A stretch of 40,226 nucleotides of DNA from an uncultured Bacteroidota bacterium (lineage in GTDB: Bacteria; Bacteroidota; Bacteroidia; JABEUT01): assembly GCA_903863935.1 (NCBI GenBank), contig CAIPDV010000083.1, positions 1 to 40,226 of the forward strand. The letters run 5' to 3'. A program made the position numbers and the translations under genes. The notes beneath the pieces are model-generated. The model saw only the letters and a program-made list of their open reading frames with translations. It did not search any database and had not been told where the DNA came from. Position 1 is the first letter of the stretch. Every line of letters starts with the position of its first letter. Positions 16,123 to 23,861 of the stretch are shown here, in pieces.

Positions 16123-16776
16123 TTACAGTGGGTCTTTCAAAAACTTAATGGCTTCTTTTGGGTTAGGGGAGGAGAACACGGTATTTCCGGCAACCAAAAT
16201 ATCTGCTCCTGCGCGAATAAGCGGAAGCGCATTATCCAAATCAACACCTCCGTCAATTTCAATTTTCGCTTTGGAACTACTTTCTATAATGAGTTGTTTT
16301 AATCGCAAAACCTTATCAAATGTATGGTTAATGAACTTTTGACCTCCAAAACCTGGGTTCACTGACATAACCAAAACCACATCAATATCCTGAATAATAT
16401 CTTCCAGAACATTTACGGGAGTGTGTGGGTTAATAGCTACGCTGGCTTTCATTCCATGGTGCTTAATGGTTTGAATGGTACGGTGTAAATTGCGGCAAAC
16501 TTCGTAATGAACAGAAAGGCAACCGGCCCCGGCTTTTTTGAAGTCTTCGATGTATTTATCAGGGTCAATAATCATTAAGTGTACATCCAGAAGTTTTGTT
16601 GCATGCTTCTGTAATGCTTTCATTACCGGAAATCCAAATGAAATATTAGGCACGAAAACTCCGTCCATTACATCCACATGAAACCAATCAGCTTCGCTGC
16701 TGTTTATCATGTCAATAGCCGATTTCAGGTCGCTGAAGTCAGCCGATAAAATGGATGGGGCGAGCATTGCTGGCAT
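16123..16776 (-). CDS. rpe: ribulose-phosphate 3-epimerase
   Basis: A 217-residue TIM-barrel enzyme that interconverts ribulose 5-phosphate and xylulose 5-phosphate in the pentose phosphate pathway. Visible motifs are LAPSILSADFSDL (residues 5-17), the catalytic WFHVDVMDGVFVPNISFG (about 31-48), LDVHLMI (about 63-69), VMSVNPGFGGQKF (about 136-148), IEIDGGVD (about 172-179) and the phosphate-binding AGNTVF (about 196-201). Length is typical. A perfect TACTTTTG box lies 24 bp upstream. The alternative start Met4 would also work. Confidence 0.96.
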   Translation of the reverse strand: MPAMLAPSILSADFSDLKSAIDMINSSEADWFHVDVMDGVFVPNISFGFPVMKALQKHATKLLDVHLMIIDPDKYIEDFKKAGAGCLSVHYEVCRNLHRTIQTIKHHGMKASVAINPHTPVNVLEDIIQDIDVVLVMSVNPGFGGQKFINHTFDKVLRLKQLIIESSSKAKIEIDGGVDLDNALPLIRAGADILVAGNTVFSSPNPKEAIKFLKDPL

Positions 16777-16800
16777 AAGGTTTGTTTAAATCGTGAGTTA

Positions 16801-16808
16801 CAAAAGTA
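16801..16808 (-). promoter_or_regulatory. -7 box TACTTTTG of rpe
   Basis: Perfect TAnnTTTG match on the minus strand, 24 bp upstream of the rpe ATG. Confidence 0.5.
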
Positions 16809-16881
16809 GTGAATTTAGGGGAGAATAGCCTCTTAGTTTTATAAACACCAAAATGAAAATATTCTAATTTGATTAGTTTGG

Positions 16882-16889
16882 TATATTTG
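16882..16889 (+). promoter_or_regulatory. -7 box TATATTTG
   Basis: Perfect TAnnTTTG box 28 bp before the ATG of the 16918 gene. Confidence 0.45.
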
Positions 16890-16917
16890 TCATTACAAAT
16901 CACTTAGCTATTCTTTT

Positions 16918-17622
16918 ATGAGGCGATTATGCATCAAGGTTTTATTCCTATTCAGTATTCTCACCTTGCCGTACAATGCATTTTCGCAATGGAAAAGTAA
17001 AATAAAGTTCACTACTGAGCCTGATAATTCAATTCTTACAAAAAGGAAATTTTGGATTTCCGGAGCGTATGAATATAAGTTGTTTAATTTCCACGCACTT
17101 CACCATTCTTTTCCCCTAATCGGTCATACAGATTATAACATTGGAGACCCTTCGGTTGGTTATCTTACTTTTCCCCTTGATATTGGGTATACTTATTACT
17201 ATTTAAAAACATTAAAAAATGAAGCTCTTTATAGTTCAATTTTGAGTGGTGTTCTTGTTGGAAGGGGCCTTTCAAATAAATCTGATCACCCTATAGTTCG
17301 CCCATTCATTTCCGCGGGAATGGTGTATGCTTATTCTGTTTTGTTTGGTGGCACTAATAACATTAATGTAAACTATTATATTGGTAACTGGATGGCACGT
17401 TTTCAGCTTATGCTGGAATATCCTAAAGGACAATATGCAGTTGATAAGACAAAATCTTATCAAGGTTATAGAACTTTTGCATTTATTGCAGGATATGATT
17501 TACCTATAGTAAAAACGCACCTGTTCAATACGGATGCTTATGGCGCAAACCTATATCCGAACATGAATTCGGACGGATTCTATATTGGATTATGTGAAAA
17601 CATACACTATTTTAAGAAGTAA
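16918..17622 (+). CDS. secreted, possibly outer-membrane, hypothetical protein
   Basis: A 234-residue protein with a Sec signal peptide (about residues 1-23, ending YNAFSQ). The mature part has many alternating hydrophobic/aromatic stretches (FWISGAYEYKLFNF, FPLDIGYTYYYLK, RPFISAGMVYAYSVLFGG, FAFIAGYDLPI), a pattern compatible with a small outer-membrane beta-barrel, though the last residues FKK are not the usual terminal Phe signature. It has its own -7 box and is followed 44 bp later by the hydrolase gene. No family recognised. Confidence 0.65.
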   Translation: MRRLCIKVLFLFSILTLPYNAFSQWKSKIKFTTEPDNSILTKRKFWISGAYEYKLFNFHALHHSFPLIGHTDYNIGDPSVGYLTFPLDIGYTYYYLKTLKNEALYSSILSGVLVGRGLSNKSDHPIVRPFISAGMVYAYSVLFGGTNNINVNYYIGNWMARFQLMLEYPKGQYAVDKTKSYQGYRTFAFIAGYDLPIVKTHLFNTDAYGANLYPNMNSDGFYIGLCENIHYFKK

Positions 17623-17641
17623 AATACATTTATCGAAATAG

Positions 17642-17649
17642 TATTTTTG
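17642..17649 (+). promoter_or_regulatory. -7 box TATTTTTG before a 5-codon leader
   Basis: A perfect TAnnTTTG box. Three bases later ATG 17653 opens a five-codon frame (MKTNR) whose TGA overlaps the ATGA at the start of the hydrolase gene. Confidence 0.4.
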
Positions 17650-17666
17650 CCGATGAAAACTAACAG

Positions 17667-18566
17667 ATGAAAATTAAGCACTTTCTAGTACCCATCTTTC
17701 TTGTTGCTTTAACAATTGTATTTGCATTTGTCAATTGCTCCTTAAACAAAGGCAATTCATCTTACTCAAGGTTCGAAATTAAGCCATCGCAAACAGACAG
17801 TTCCATTTCTATTGCAAATGATCCGCATTTAGTGCTCTATAACCCAAAAACAAATCAAGGTAAGTTGATGGTCTATTTGCCTGGTACAGGAGGTATTGCA
17901 GCTAAAGGCCCCGAAGACTATTTTAATACAGTTGTTGAGCAAGGTTACAAACTAATTTCTCTTTCCTATAATGATGAAATTTCGGTAGCCGAAATATGCA
18001 GCGGTCATAATCTGAGAGTGGATTCGAATTGTGCAGAAGAATTTCACTGGCGCAGGATATATGGGGAAGGCCCATTTTCAAAGATAGATGATCAGGCTCA
18101 GGATGCCATAATACCGCGATTGATAAAACTGCTGGAATATTTAATGAAAACAGATAAAAAAGGAAATTGGAAGTATTATATAAAAGATGGTAAATTACGG
18201 TGGAGGGATATTGCATTCTCTGGTCAATCGCAGGGCGGTGGTATGGCTGAATTTATTGCCAAACACCAATCAGTATATAGAATCATTTCTTTCTCTGGTG
18301 GATGGGATTGGTCATTGCATGGCAGAATTGCCAATTGGTACTCGTCCGGAAATGCAACACCTGCTGAAGTCTGGTATAGCACTTACAATGTGAAAGAAAC
18401 CAATGGAAATGTGCTGTTAAAACAATATAAGTCCATTGGAATACCAAGCGGACATATATATGCCTTTGATCTTCCCGTTTCGAAAGATAGAACCCCACAT
18501 ACCGATGGTATAAGAAATACGGCTTACAAAGCAAAATGGATAGAGATGCTGGGTCGGGGGAATTAG
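17667..18566 (+). CDS. alpha/beta-hydrolase-fold protein (BPSS1187-like)
   Basis: A 299-residue exported protein, probably a lipoprotein with Cys24 following a hydrophobic signal (AFVNC). The nucleophile elbow GQSQG (186-190, Ser188) sits in DIAFSGQSQGGGMAEFIAKH. The oxyanion loop is probably LPGTGG (71-76). A catalytic His may be in HTDG near residue 277, and the acid residue is uncertain. The substrate is unknown; esterase or depolymerase are family-level guesses. Three Cys (111, 122 and the lipid anchor) are present. It runs convergently into the 677-residue lipoprotein gene 6 bp away. Confidence 0.75.
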   Translation: MKIKHFLVPIFLVALTIVFAFVNCSLNKGNSSYSRFEIKPSQTDSSISIANDPHLVLYNPKTNQGKLMVYLPGTGGIAAKGPEDYFNTVVEQGYKLISLSYNDEISVAEICSGHNLRVDSNCAEEFHWRRIYGEGPFSKIDDQAQDAIIPRLIKLLEYLMKTDKKGNWKYYIKDGKLRWRDIAFSGQSQGGGMAEFIAKHQSVYRIISFSGGWDWSLHGRIANWYSSGNATPAEVWYSTYNVKETNGNVLLKQYKSIGIPSGHIYAFDLPVSKDRTPHTDGIRNTAYKAKWIEMLGRGN

Positions 18567-18572
18567 GCTATT

Positions 18573-20606
18573 TTAATAGGTTGGAGTTGCATTACCATTT
18601 GTAGTTATAACAAACTTATCTATATCAATTTCGCCTTTAAGTGAGTTTATTTTTATAATATTCTCATCCCTGTAATCATAAGCCATACTGAGAGGAATTT
18701 TTAGCCACTTCCAATCATCTGTTTTAGTCAGATCTTTTTTCTCGAATATTCCAAGGTTAAAATGATTTGATATTTCCACCGAGATCTTTCCATTTCCTTT
18801 ATATCTGATCCATAGAAATCTATCCGTATTAATTGAATCTCTATTTGTGAAATAATAGAAGTATGATTTATCACTTTGCAAGTGAACATAGGAAACATAG
18901 TTCTTATAATCATCTTCATTTCCATCGTGCGTTGTGAAAATATCTGTTGCTCCAACTCCAGAGTCTGCAACCTCAGCTTCAAAACAATAGTCTTTACTCC
19001 ATCTCTGTGGATGCTTGTTTTCGTGCCATTTGTCAAGTTGGTAAAATATGCTGCGGTTATCGGGTGTTTTTTCATACACATAAACACTGCCTTGCCTGCG
19101 AATTTCAAACGAAAGTGAATGTCCATTAATAGTTATTGTTACATATTTACTTTCCGGAATTTCGCTCGAATCATTTGAAAAAGGTTGATAGGTGCCGGCA
19201 ATTACATATTTTTCTCCGCTGTTTAATTTGCGGGCAGTAATCAGCACATGGTTATCATCATCCGGGTAACTGATTATTGGGTTGTGGGCTTCATCAAAAA
19301 GCACATTACCATTTTTCAGTACATCTTCAAAGCGGCTTGTAATTGCCTGTGCATAAGCCGGCATGGCGGCCTGCCAAACATAGTCGGATGGATTACTGAA
19401 AGGAGCATTTAAATTAAAATATCCTACATAATAAAACTCAGCACCAGCAACCGAAAGGCACTTTAAAAGACCCAACCATTGTCCTGGTGAGATATTTTCT
19501 TCATATTTATTTGACCACCCGGCAGAAACAAATGGACTGAATAGATAATCTCCGTCTTTAATTTCATTTTTCCGGCCTGTTTCAATCCATTTCCAGCCAT
19601 GCCAGGCACCTTGCCAGTCTTTCCAGTTTTTTGGCCAGCGCGGATAAAAATCGGGTGTTGAATAATAAGTTCCATTAACAGGGGTCATGGCTTTCTTCAT
19701 AATTGCCCATTTGAACCTGTCAATTGGACCTCCCTCAATAGTATAAAAACTGAAAAAGGTATGATTCAGTTCAGGCACACCTTTCAGAAAGGCTGATGAA
19801 TACGTATTGCGCATGTCCAGTTTTCGTATAGCAATGAAATCTTCCCAGGAATCTATTTTCAAGGAGTCTTTCATTTTCACCATTAATGGATCATTTGCAA
19901 TAGTCCGTATCCTATATGCCCCCGGTGCTTCCTCACCATTTTCATTTATGCGGTTTATCGGGCGTTTAAGGTATGCCTGCATTTTCCTGAAGGTAAAAGC
20001 TTTAGCATCCCCGTCAATCTTTATTAACGAATCGGGGAAGTTAAAATTTATTTCCCTTGCATTCTTCCCGTAAAAATCAAAAGTTACGTATAAGGTCGAG
20101 TCGAGATTCTTCTTTCCAATTTCGGGTTTCCGGTCTTTAACTCCCATCCCGATTGGTTTTAAACTCTGCCAGTAGGTTATCACATCATATGATATGTTAG
20201 GGTATTTATTCGCCAGGCGTATCATTTCAGGGCAAGCGGTATCACTCATTTGATTTCCATCAATAGTTCCATTTACCATTGAACTGACTATTCCGTAATT
20301 CCAGTTTTTAGCTAATTCTTCAACCAGTAAAACCGAATTGGTTGTGTATTCTTTCTTTTTTAGCTTTTGCCCCATGCCTCCCATATAGTGAGGATCCATC
20401 CAATCAAATAGCCTTATTAAATGATTGCCTGGCAGATATCTTGGAGGTGGGTAATTTATTAATTGGGAAAGCGCAGGTGCCTCATTATCCGGGTAGCCAG
20501 GAGGATATTGAAGAATCTCAGGATGTATCCCTTTATTCTGGCAACTGCTAAAAGTAGTTACACTTAAAGCTAAACCCATGATTATGAATTGACAAACCTT
20601 GTTCAC
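18573..20606 (-). CDS. large lipoprotein, possibly glycoside-hydrolase-like
   Basis: A 677-residue protein starting at GTG 20606, with signal peptide and lipobox ending in Cys22 (TTFSSC). The first ~420 residues are Trp/Tyr/Pro-rich with segments such as RLFDWMDPHYMGGMG, YWQSLKPIGMG and LFSPFVSAGWSNKYEENISP, which read like a TIM-barrel carbohydrate-active enzyme. Next comes a beta-rich region (NVLFDEAHNPIISYPDDDNH, about 430-500). The C-terminal ~140 residues (FEAEVADSGVGATDIFTTHD, RFLWIRYKGNGKISVEI) look like a carbohydrate-binding beta-sandwich. I do not recognise the family and catalytic residues cannot be assigned. The -7 box TAAATTTG is only 4 bp from the GTG. Confidence 0.75.
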   Translation of the reverse strand: MNKVCQFIIMGLALSVTTFSSCQNKGIHPEILQYPPGYPDNEAPALSQLINYPPPRYLPGNHLIRLFDWMDPHYMGGMGQKLKKKEYTTNSVLLVEELAKNWNYGIVSSMVNGTIDGNQMSDTACPEMIRLANKYPNISYDVITYWQSLKPIGMGVKDRKPEIGKKNLDSTLYVTFDFYGKNAREINFNFPDSLIKIDGDAKAFTFRKMQAYLKRPINRINENGEEAPGAYRIRTIANDPLMVKMKDSLKIDSWEDFIAIRKLDMRNTYSSAFLKGVPELNHTFFSFYTIEGGPIDRFKWAIMKKAMTPVNGTYYSTPDFYPRWPKNWKDWQGAWHGWKWIETGRKNEIKDGDYLFSPFVSAGWSNKYEENISPGQWLGLLKCLSVAGAEFYYVGYFNLNAPFSNPSDYVWQAAMPAYAQAITSRFEDVLKNGNVLFDEAHNPIISYPDDDNHVLITARKLNSGEKYVIAGTYQPFSNDSSEIPESKYVTITINGHSLSFEIRRQGSVYVYEKTPDNRSIFYQLDKWHENKHPQRWSKDYCFEAEVADSGVGATDIFTTHDGNEDDYKNYVSYVHLQSDKSYFYYFTNRDSINTDRFLWIRYKGNGKISVEISNHFNLGIFEKKDLTKTDDWKWLKIPLSMAYDYRDENIIKINSLKGEIDIDKFVITTNGNATPTY

Positions 20607-20610
20607 ACAG

Positions 20611-20618
20611 CAAATTTA
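20611..20618 (-). promoter_or_regulatory. -7 box TAAATTTG abutting a GTG start
   Basis: Perfect TAnnTTTG box on the minus strand, separated from GTG 20606 by only CTGT. If used, the mRNA would have almost no 5' leader. Confidence 0.4.
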
Positions 20619-20708
20619 CAAGAAAATCAATTCTAATCTTTATTCGGGATATAAGGCGCAGATTATGCTATAATTGCAGTATTCTTGCTTTGATATAAAA
20701 ATTTGTAG

Positions 20709-20716
20709 TACATTTG
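20709..20716 (+). promoter_or_regulatory. -7 box TACATTTG
   Basis: Perfect TAnnTTTG match 137 bp upstream of the universal stress protein gene. If used, that gene has an unusually long 5' leader for this window. Confidence 0.35.
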
Positions 20717-20853
20717 CCGCCGGGTCAAGCCCTATCTACGCCGAATTGTAAAGGAAAATTAGTATAAAAATAGAGTCAGCTTTATTAAAAAAACAACCCC
20801 TGTTTGGTATATTTAATTGCCAGTATTAATTAATTTAATAAAACAAAGTTCGA

Positions 20854-21768
20854 ATGATCATAAATATTAAAAGGATCCTGGTTCCTACCGATTTTTCAGA
20901 AACAAGCAACTTTGCTATTGAAAAAGCATGCCGAATAGCATCTTTATTCAATGCTGAATTATATGTTATTCATGTTTTGGAAGGCTCACCGTATAAGTTG
21001 GTGAAGTCAGATGAAAACCCAAAAGAAAAGATTGTAATGCAGAAGTATGTTATGGATAAGCTTGCCTTGTTAGCTTCCTCCATAAGCGAAAAATTTCACA
21101 TTACTGTAAATACTTTATTGGGAGAGAACAGGGTGGTGGAAGTTATTGATGATGCCATTAAAGACAACAAAATTGACCTTATTGTTATGGGCACCAAAGG
21201 TGCCAGCGGCATAAAAGAAGTATTGATAGGCAGCAATGCCCAAAAAATAGTTAATGGTGCCGTATGCCCTGTTATTACTATTAAAAATGCACCATCTAAA
21301 CTTGATTTCAGTAATATTGTTTTGCCACTTGAAAGTTGGAACAATTCACTTGAAAAACTTGATTATGTTTCTTCCTTCGCAACTAACTACAAATCTGAAG
21401 TACATTTGTTAGGAATTATCGAATCTAGGAAAAGGGCCGATATGAGAAAGGTATTAACCCTTTTAAACAATGCGGAAAGCTATTTGAAGGTTCATAATAT
21501 TCCATGCGCAAGAAAGATTATTGCCAGTCAGAATTTGGCCAAAGAAACACTGGAGTATGCAAATGCTATTAAGGCAAACCTGATAATGGTTCTATCGGAA
21601 CGTGAGTCACGCTTAGGAAGCGTTCTGCCGGATGCATTTGCAAAACATATCATCAATCATTCCGAAATTCCGGTTATGAGTATTAAACCGGCCATGTACC
21701 ATTCGGATAGTGTTTCATTCCACAAAGAACCAGTACATCGCAGCCAGCATTCCAATATTAACAGATAA
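20854..21768 (+). CDS. universal stress protein with tandem UspA domains
   Basis: A 304-residue cytoplasmic protein with two UspA folds. Domain 1 (about residues 4-144) has KRILVPTDFSETSNFAIEKA and the ATP-binding motif GTKGASG followed nine residues later by GS (G113 to S127). Domain 2 (about 153-282) keeps the fold (IVLPLESWNN, NLIMVLSERESRLGSVLPDAFAKHIINHSEIPVMSIKP) but its glycine motif is degenerate, so only the first domain is expected to bind nucleotide. Tandem USPs of about 270-300 residues are common in Bacteroidota. The physiological trigger is not visible. Confidence 0.93.
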   Translation: MIINIKRILVPTDFSETSNFAIEKACRIASLFNAELYVIHVLEGSPYKLVKSDENPKEKIVMQKYVMDKLALLASSISEKFHITVNTLLGENRVVEVIDDAIKDNKIDLIVMGTKGASGIKEVLIGSNAQKIVNGAVCPVITIKNAPSKLDFSNIVLPLESWNNSLEKLDYVSSFATNYKSEVHLLGIIESRKRADMRKVLTLLNNAESYLKVHNIPCARKIIASQNLAKETLEYANAIKANLIMVLSERESRLGSVLPDAFAKHIINHSEIPVMSIKPAMYHSDSVSFHKEPVHRSQHSNINR

Positions 21769-21784
21769 TCCTGTTAGTTTAACT

Positions 21785-22237
21785 TTACATATTGGAGAAT
21801 TGCCCGCTTGAAACATTAACCGTTCCGCCACCGGCTGTAGGGCTTGTTTCGGTTGCAGTAAAATAAAATGTTCCGTTATAAAGTCCGCCCGAACTTCCTG
21901 CTGTAACAACCGCCTGACCTATACTGCTTGCACTGGTGCTGTATTTAGTGCCAAAATTATCGCTCACCATCGCATAGTATCCGGTAGAAGGATCTCCCAG
22001 AGTATATGTACCTCCGGAACCTGAAAGCCGCATGAAAAGCTGAATTGTATATGAACTGCCACTTCCCTGCATGGTTATAAGCCCGCTATTATTACTGAAA
22101 CTTGCACTGAAGGATATGGAGCCGGAGCCATTAACACTCGCACTCATGGCAGATGATGGGGTTGTGCTATTGCCTTTATTACAGGAGACTAACCAACCGC
22201 ACATTAATAAAACAGTGAGTAACTTAATTGTTTTCAT
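21785..22237 (-). CDS. small Ser/Gly-rich lipoprotein
   Basis: A 150-residue lipoprotein with signal and lipobox ending in Cys19 (GWLVSC). The mature part is rich in Ser, Gly and Thr and shows repeated short beta strands (SGSISFSASFSNNSGLITMQ, GGTYTLGDPSTGYYAMVSDN, GLYNGTFYFTATE), resembling DUF6252-type Bacteroidota lipoproteins that form a small beta barrel; this is a resemblance only. A perfect -7 box lies 19 bp upstream. It converges on the Usp gene with a 16-bp gap. Confidence 0.7.
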   Translation of the reverse strand: MKTIKLLTVLLMCGWLVSCNKGNSTTPSSAMSASVNGSGSISFSASFSNNSGLITMQGSGSSYTIQLFMRLSGSGGTYTLGDPSTGYYAMVSDNFGTKYSTSASSIGQAVVTAGSSGGLYNGTFYFTATETSPTAGGGTVNVSSGQFSNM

Positions 22238-22256
22238 TAAATATAATTATACACAG

Positions 22257-22264
22257 CAAAGTTA
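22257..22264 (-). promoter_or_regulatory. -7 box TAACTTTG
   Basis: Perfect TAnnTTTG match on the minus strand, 19 bp upstream of the small lipoprotein gene start. Confidence 0.45.
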
Positions 22265-22373
22265 AGGAAAATAGGGGAGTTGCAGACAAATCACCTTTTC
22301 CGGGTATTAGGGATAAAATATAGTTACTCTTAAAACCTGAAATAATTGGTACATTGCATTAGAATTTGAAAAG

Positions 22374-22964
22374 GTGAGAAAGCTGTTTTTTTTCATATTG
22401 ATTATTGCCATATGTTCAATACGATCTATTGGGCAAACACCTAATAATAAAAACACCCAACAGGTCAATTCTGGTAATTCGGTAAATCGTGATAAGGCTA
22501 AAAAACTTAATCGTGTTTGGCCAACTGATTATGTAAATGACTATGAAAATGTTTTTACCGAGAAAGAAACCGCCGGGCTTGATTCCCTAATAGTAGCCAT
22601 AGAGAAGGAATCTACTATTGAAATAGGGGTTGTAACGATAGATTCGTTATTTGTGAAAATATGGGATTCAACTTACCATCAAAAACTATCTTTCGATTCA
22701 CTTACATTACATATTGCCCAACGATGGGGAGTTGGTAAAAAAGGCAAAGACAATGGCATACTTATCGGGTTTTCAAAATCCATGCGAAGAATTAGAATCC
22801 AGAATGGCTTCGGAATTGAAAAGATTATCTCAAATGATGAAACAAAAACAATACTTGACGAAAAGATATTGACTCAATTCAAGAAAGGCAATTATTACGA
22901 AGGTGTGAAAGATGGTATTCTTGCACTTTATAAAAAACTTTACCCCACAAGCGTTATCCATTAG
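22374..22964 (+). CDS. secreted TPM-domain protein
   Basis: A 196-residue protein starting at GTG 22374 with a signal peptide (MRKLFFFILIIAICSIRSIG). The TPM (TLP18.3/Psb32/MOLO-1) domain spans about residues 45-190: WPTDYVNDYENVFTEKETAGLDSLI, then EIGVVTIDSL, RWGVGKKGKDNGILIGFS and the RIRIQNGFGIEKIISNDET strand. In plants a related domain works in photosystem II repair and has acid phosphatase activity; the bacterial role is unclear. The usual C-terminal transmembrane tail of YgcG-type TPM proteins is absent here. Confidence 0.85.
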   Translation: MRKLFFFILIIAICSIRSIGQTPNNKNTQQVNSGNSVNRDKAKKLNRVWPTDYVNDYENVFTEKETAGLDSLIVAIEKESTIEIGVVTIDSLFVKIWDSTYHQKLSFDSLTLHIAQRWGVGKKGKDNGILIGFSKSMRRIRIQNGFGIEKIISNDETKTILDEKILTQFKKGNYYEGVKDGILALYKKLYPTSVIH

Positions 22965-23022
22965 ACTATATGGGTTAGGAATAAAAAATCCTTAATAAAA
23001 TAGAATCAAACAGTTGTTAAGC

Positions 23023-23382
23023 CTAATTTTCTATTGGATTCTCCGGAAATTGAATATTATGGAACTGGTCTTTAAACTTGAGTACCACAGTATTCTTTTT
23101 TTCAACATTTAATGCTCCGTCAAAAAACATATGTAAAGGAGTTCTTGCTGTCTTAAAATAAGAGGCAATAACAATATACCTTTCCAAACGTGTCTCAGGA
23201 GCCTTTCCATTAATAGTTGCATTGCCTTCTGAAATTACAGATAAGGCTTCATTTATGAGTGCCAGGTCAACACCGCGGACAGTATTCCTGATTTTTTTGG
23301 GAAGATCATCCAAAAACTCTTTTCTGGCTGGTTGATTAGCTGAACTTGTAATATTAGGACGGTTGTGAATAGTAGGCTTCAT
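23023..23382 (-). CDS. hypothetical protein
   Basis: A 119-residue protein without signal peptide or membrane segment. The first ~20 residues are polar and probably disordered (MKPTIHNRPNITSSANQPAR). The rest is helical then beta (KEFLDDLPKKIRNTVRGVDL, RLERYIVIASYFKTARTPLH, KNTVVLKFKDQFHNIQFP). No family recognised. It stands alone, with 275 bp of non-coding sequence between its start and the tRNA. Confidence 0.6.
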   Translation of the reverse strand: MKPTIHNRPNITSSANQPARKEFLDDLPKKIRNTVRGVDLALINEALSVISEGNATINGKAPETRLERYIVIASYFKTARTPLHMFFDGALNVEKKNTVVLKFKDQFHNIQFPENPIEN

Positions 23383-23634
23383 GTAAATTGGAATTAAAAA
23401 AATTGGGCTTTTTGCTTATTCACGCAATATAGTATTAATTAACGGATATCCCAGTATTATTTGACAGTTTAGGGCACTTTGTTGAACAAATAAATCTGCA
23501 TTTATAAATTTAGATATGCGTTTCCTAAAAAAAGCAACAGCTTAGAAGCACATATCAATCTAATAATGTGTAAATTACAATGACTTTCGGAAATAAAAAA
23601 TTAAGAGTAATGTTATCGGTCACTAAAATAAGTG

Positions 23635-23642
23635 TATCTTTG
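23635..23642 (+). promoter_or_regulatory. -7 box of the tRNA gene
   Basis: Perfect TATCTTTG, 16 bp before the tRNA 5' end. Confidence 0.6.
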
Positions 23643-23658
23643 CAAACCTAAAAAATAT

Positions 23659-23730
23659 TGCGGGGTAGAGCAGAGGTAGCTCGTTGGGCTCATAACCCAA
23701 AAGTCGTTGGTTCGAATCCAGCCCCCGCTA
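23659..23730 (+). tRNA. initiator tRNA-fMet (CAT)
   Basis: A complete cloverleaf folds: acceptor TGCGGGG/CCCCGCT, D stem GAGC/GCTC, anticodon stem TTGGG/CCCAA with loop CTCATAA, and T stem GTTGG/CCAGC with loop TTCGAAT. The anticodon is CAT. Two initiator hallmarks are present: three consecutive G:C pairs next to the anticodon loop and an unpaired 1:72 position (T opposite T). The 3' CCA is not encoded. It has its own promoter box and a terminator, so it is probably transcribed alone. Confidence 0.93.
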
Positions 23731-23735
23731 CTTAG

Positions 23736-23763
23736 AAAAGGTGGTTAAATGACCACCTTTTTT
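23736..23763 (+). terminator. intrinsic terminator of the tRNA
   Basis: AAAAGGTGGT, loop TAAATG and ACCACCTTTT form a 10-bp stem that runs into a T-tract, 5 bp after the tRNA. Confidence 0.9.
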
Positions 23764-23845
23764 GTTTAAACTATTCTGAATCAATAAAATAATAGATAAA
23801 GAACACGAATGCCAAGCTCCCTGTTCATGCGCCGGAATTATAGCT

Positions 23846-23853
23846 TACTTTTG
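23846..23853 (+). promoter_or_regulatory. -7 box TACTTTTG close to the era start
   Basis: A perfect TAnnTTTG box whose last G is 8 bp from the era ATG. Transcription would begin within a few bases of the start codon. Confidence 0.45.
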
Positions 23854-23861
23854 CAGTCCTA

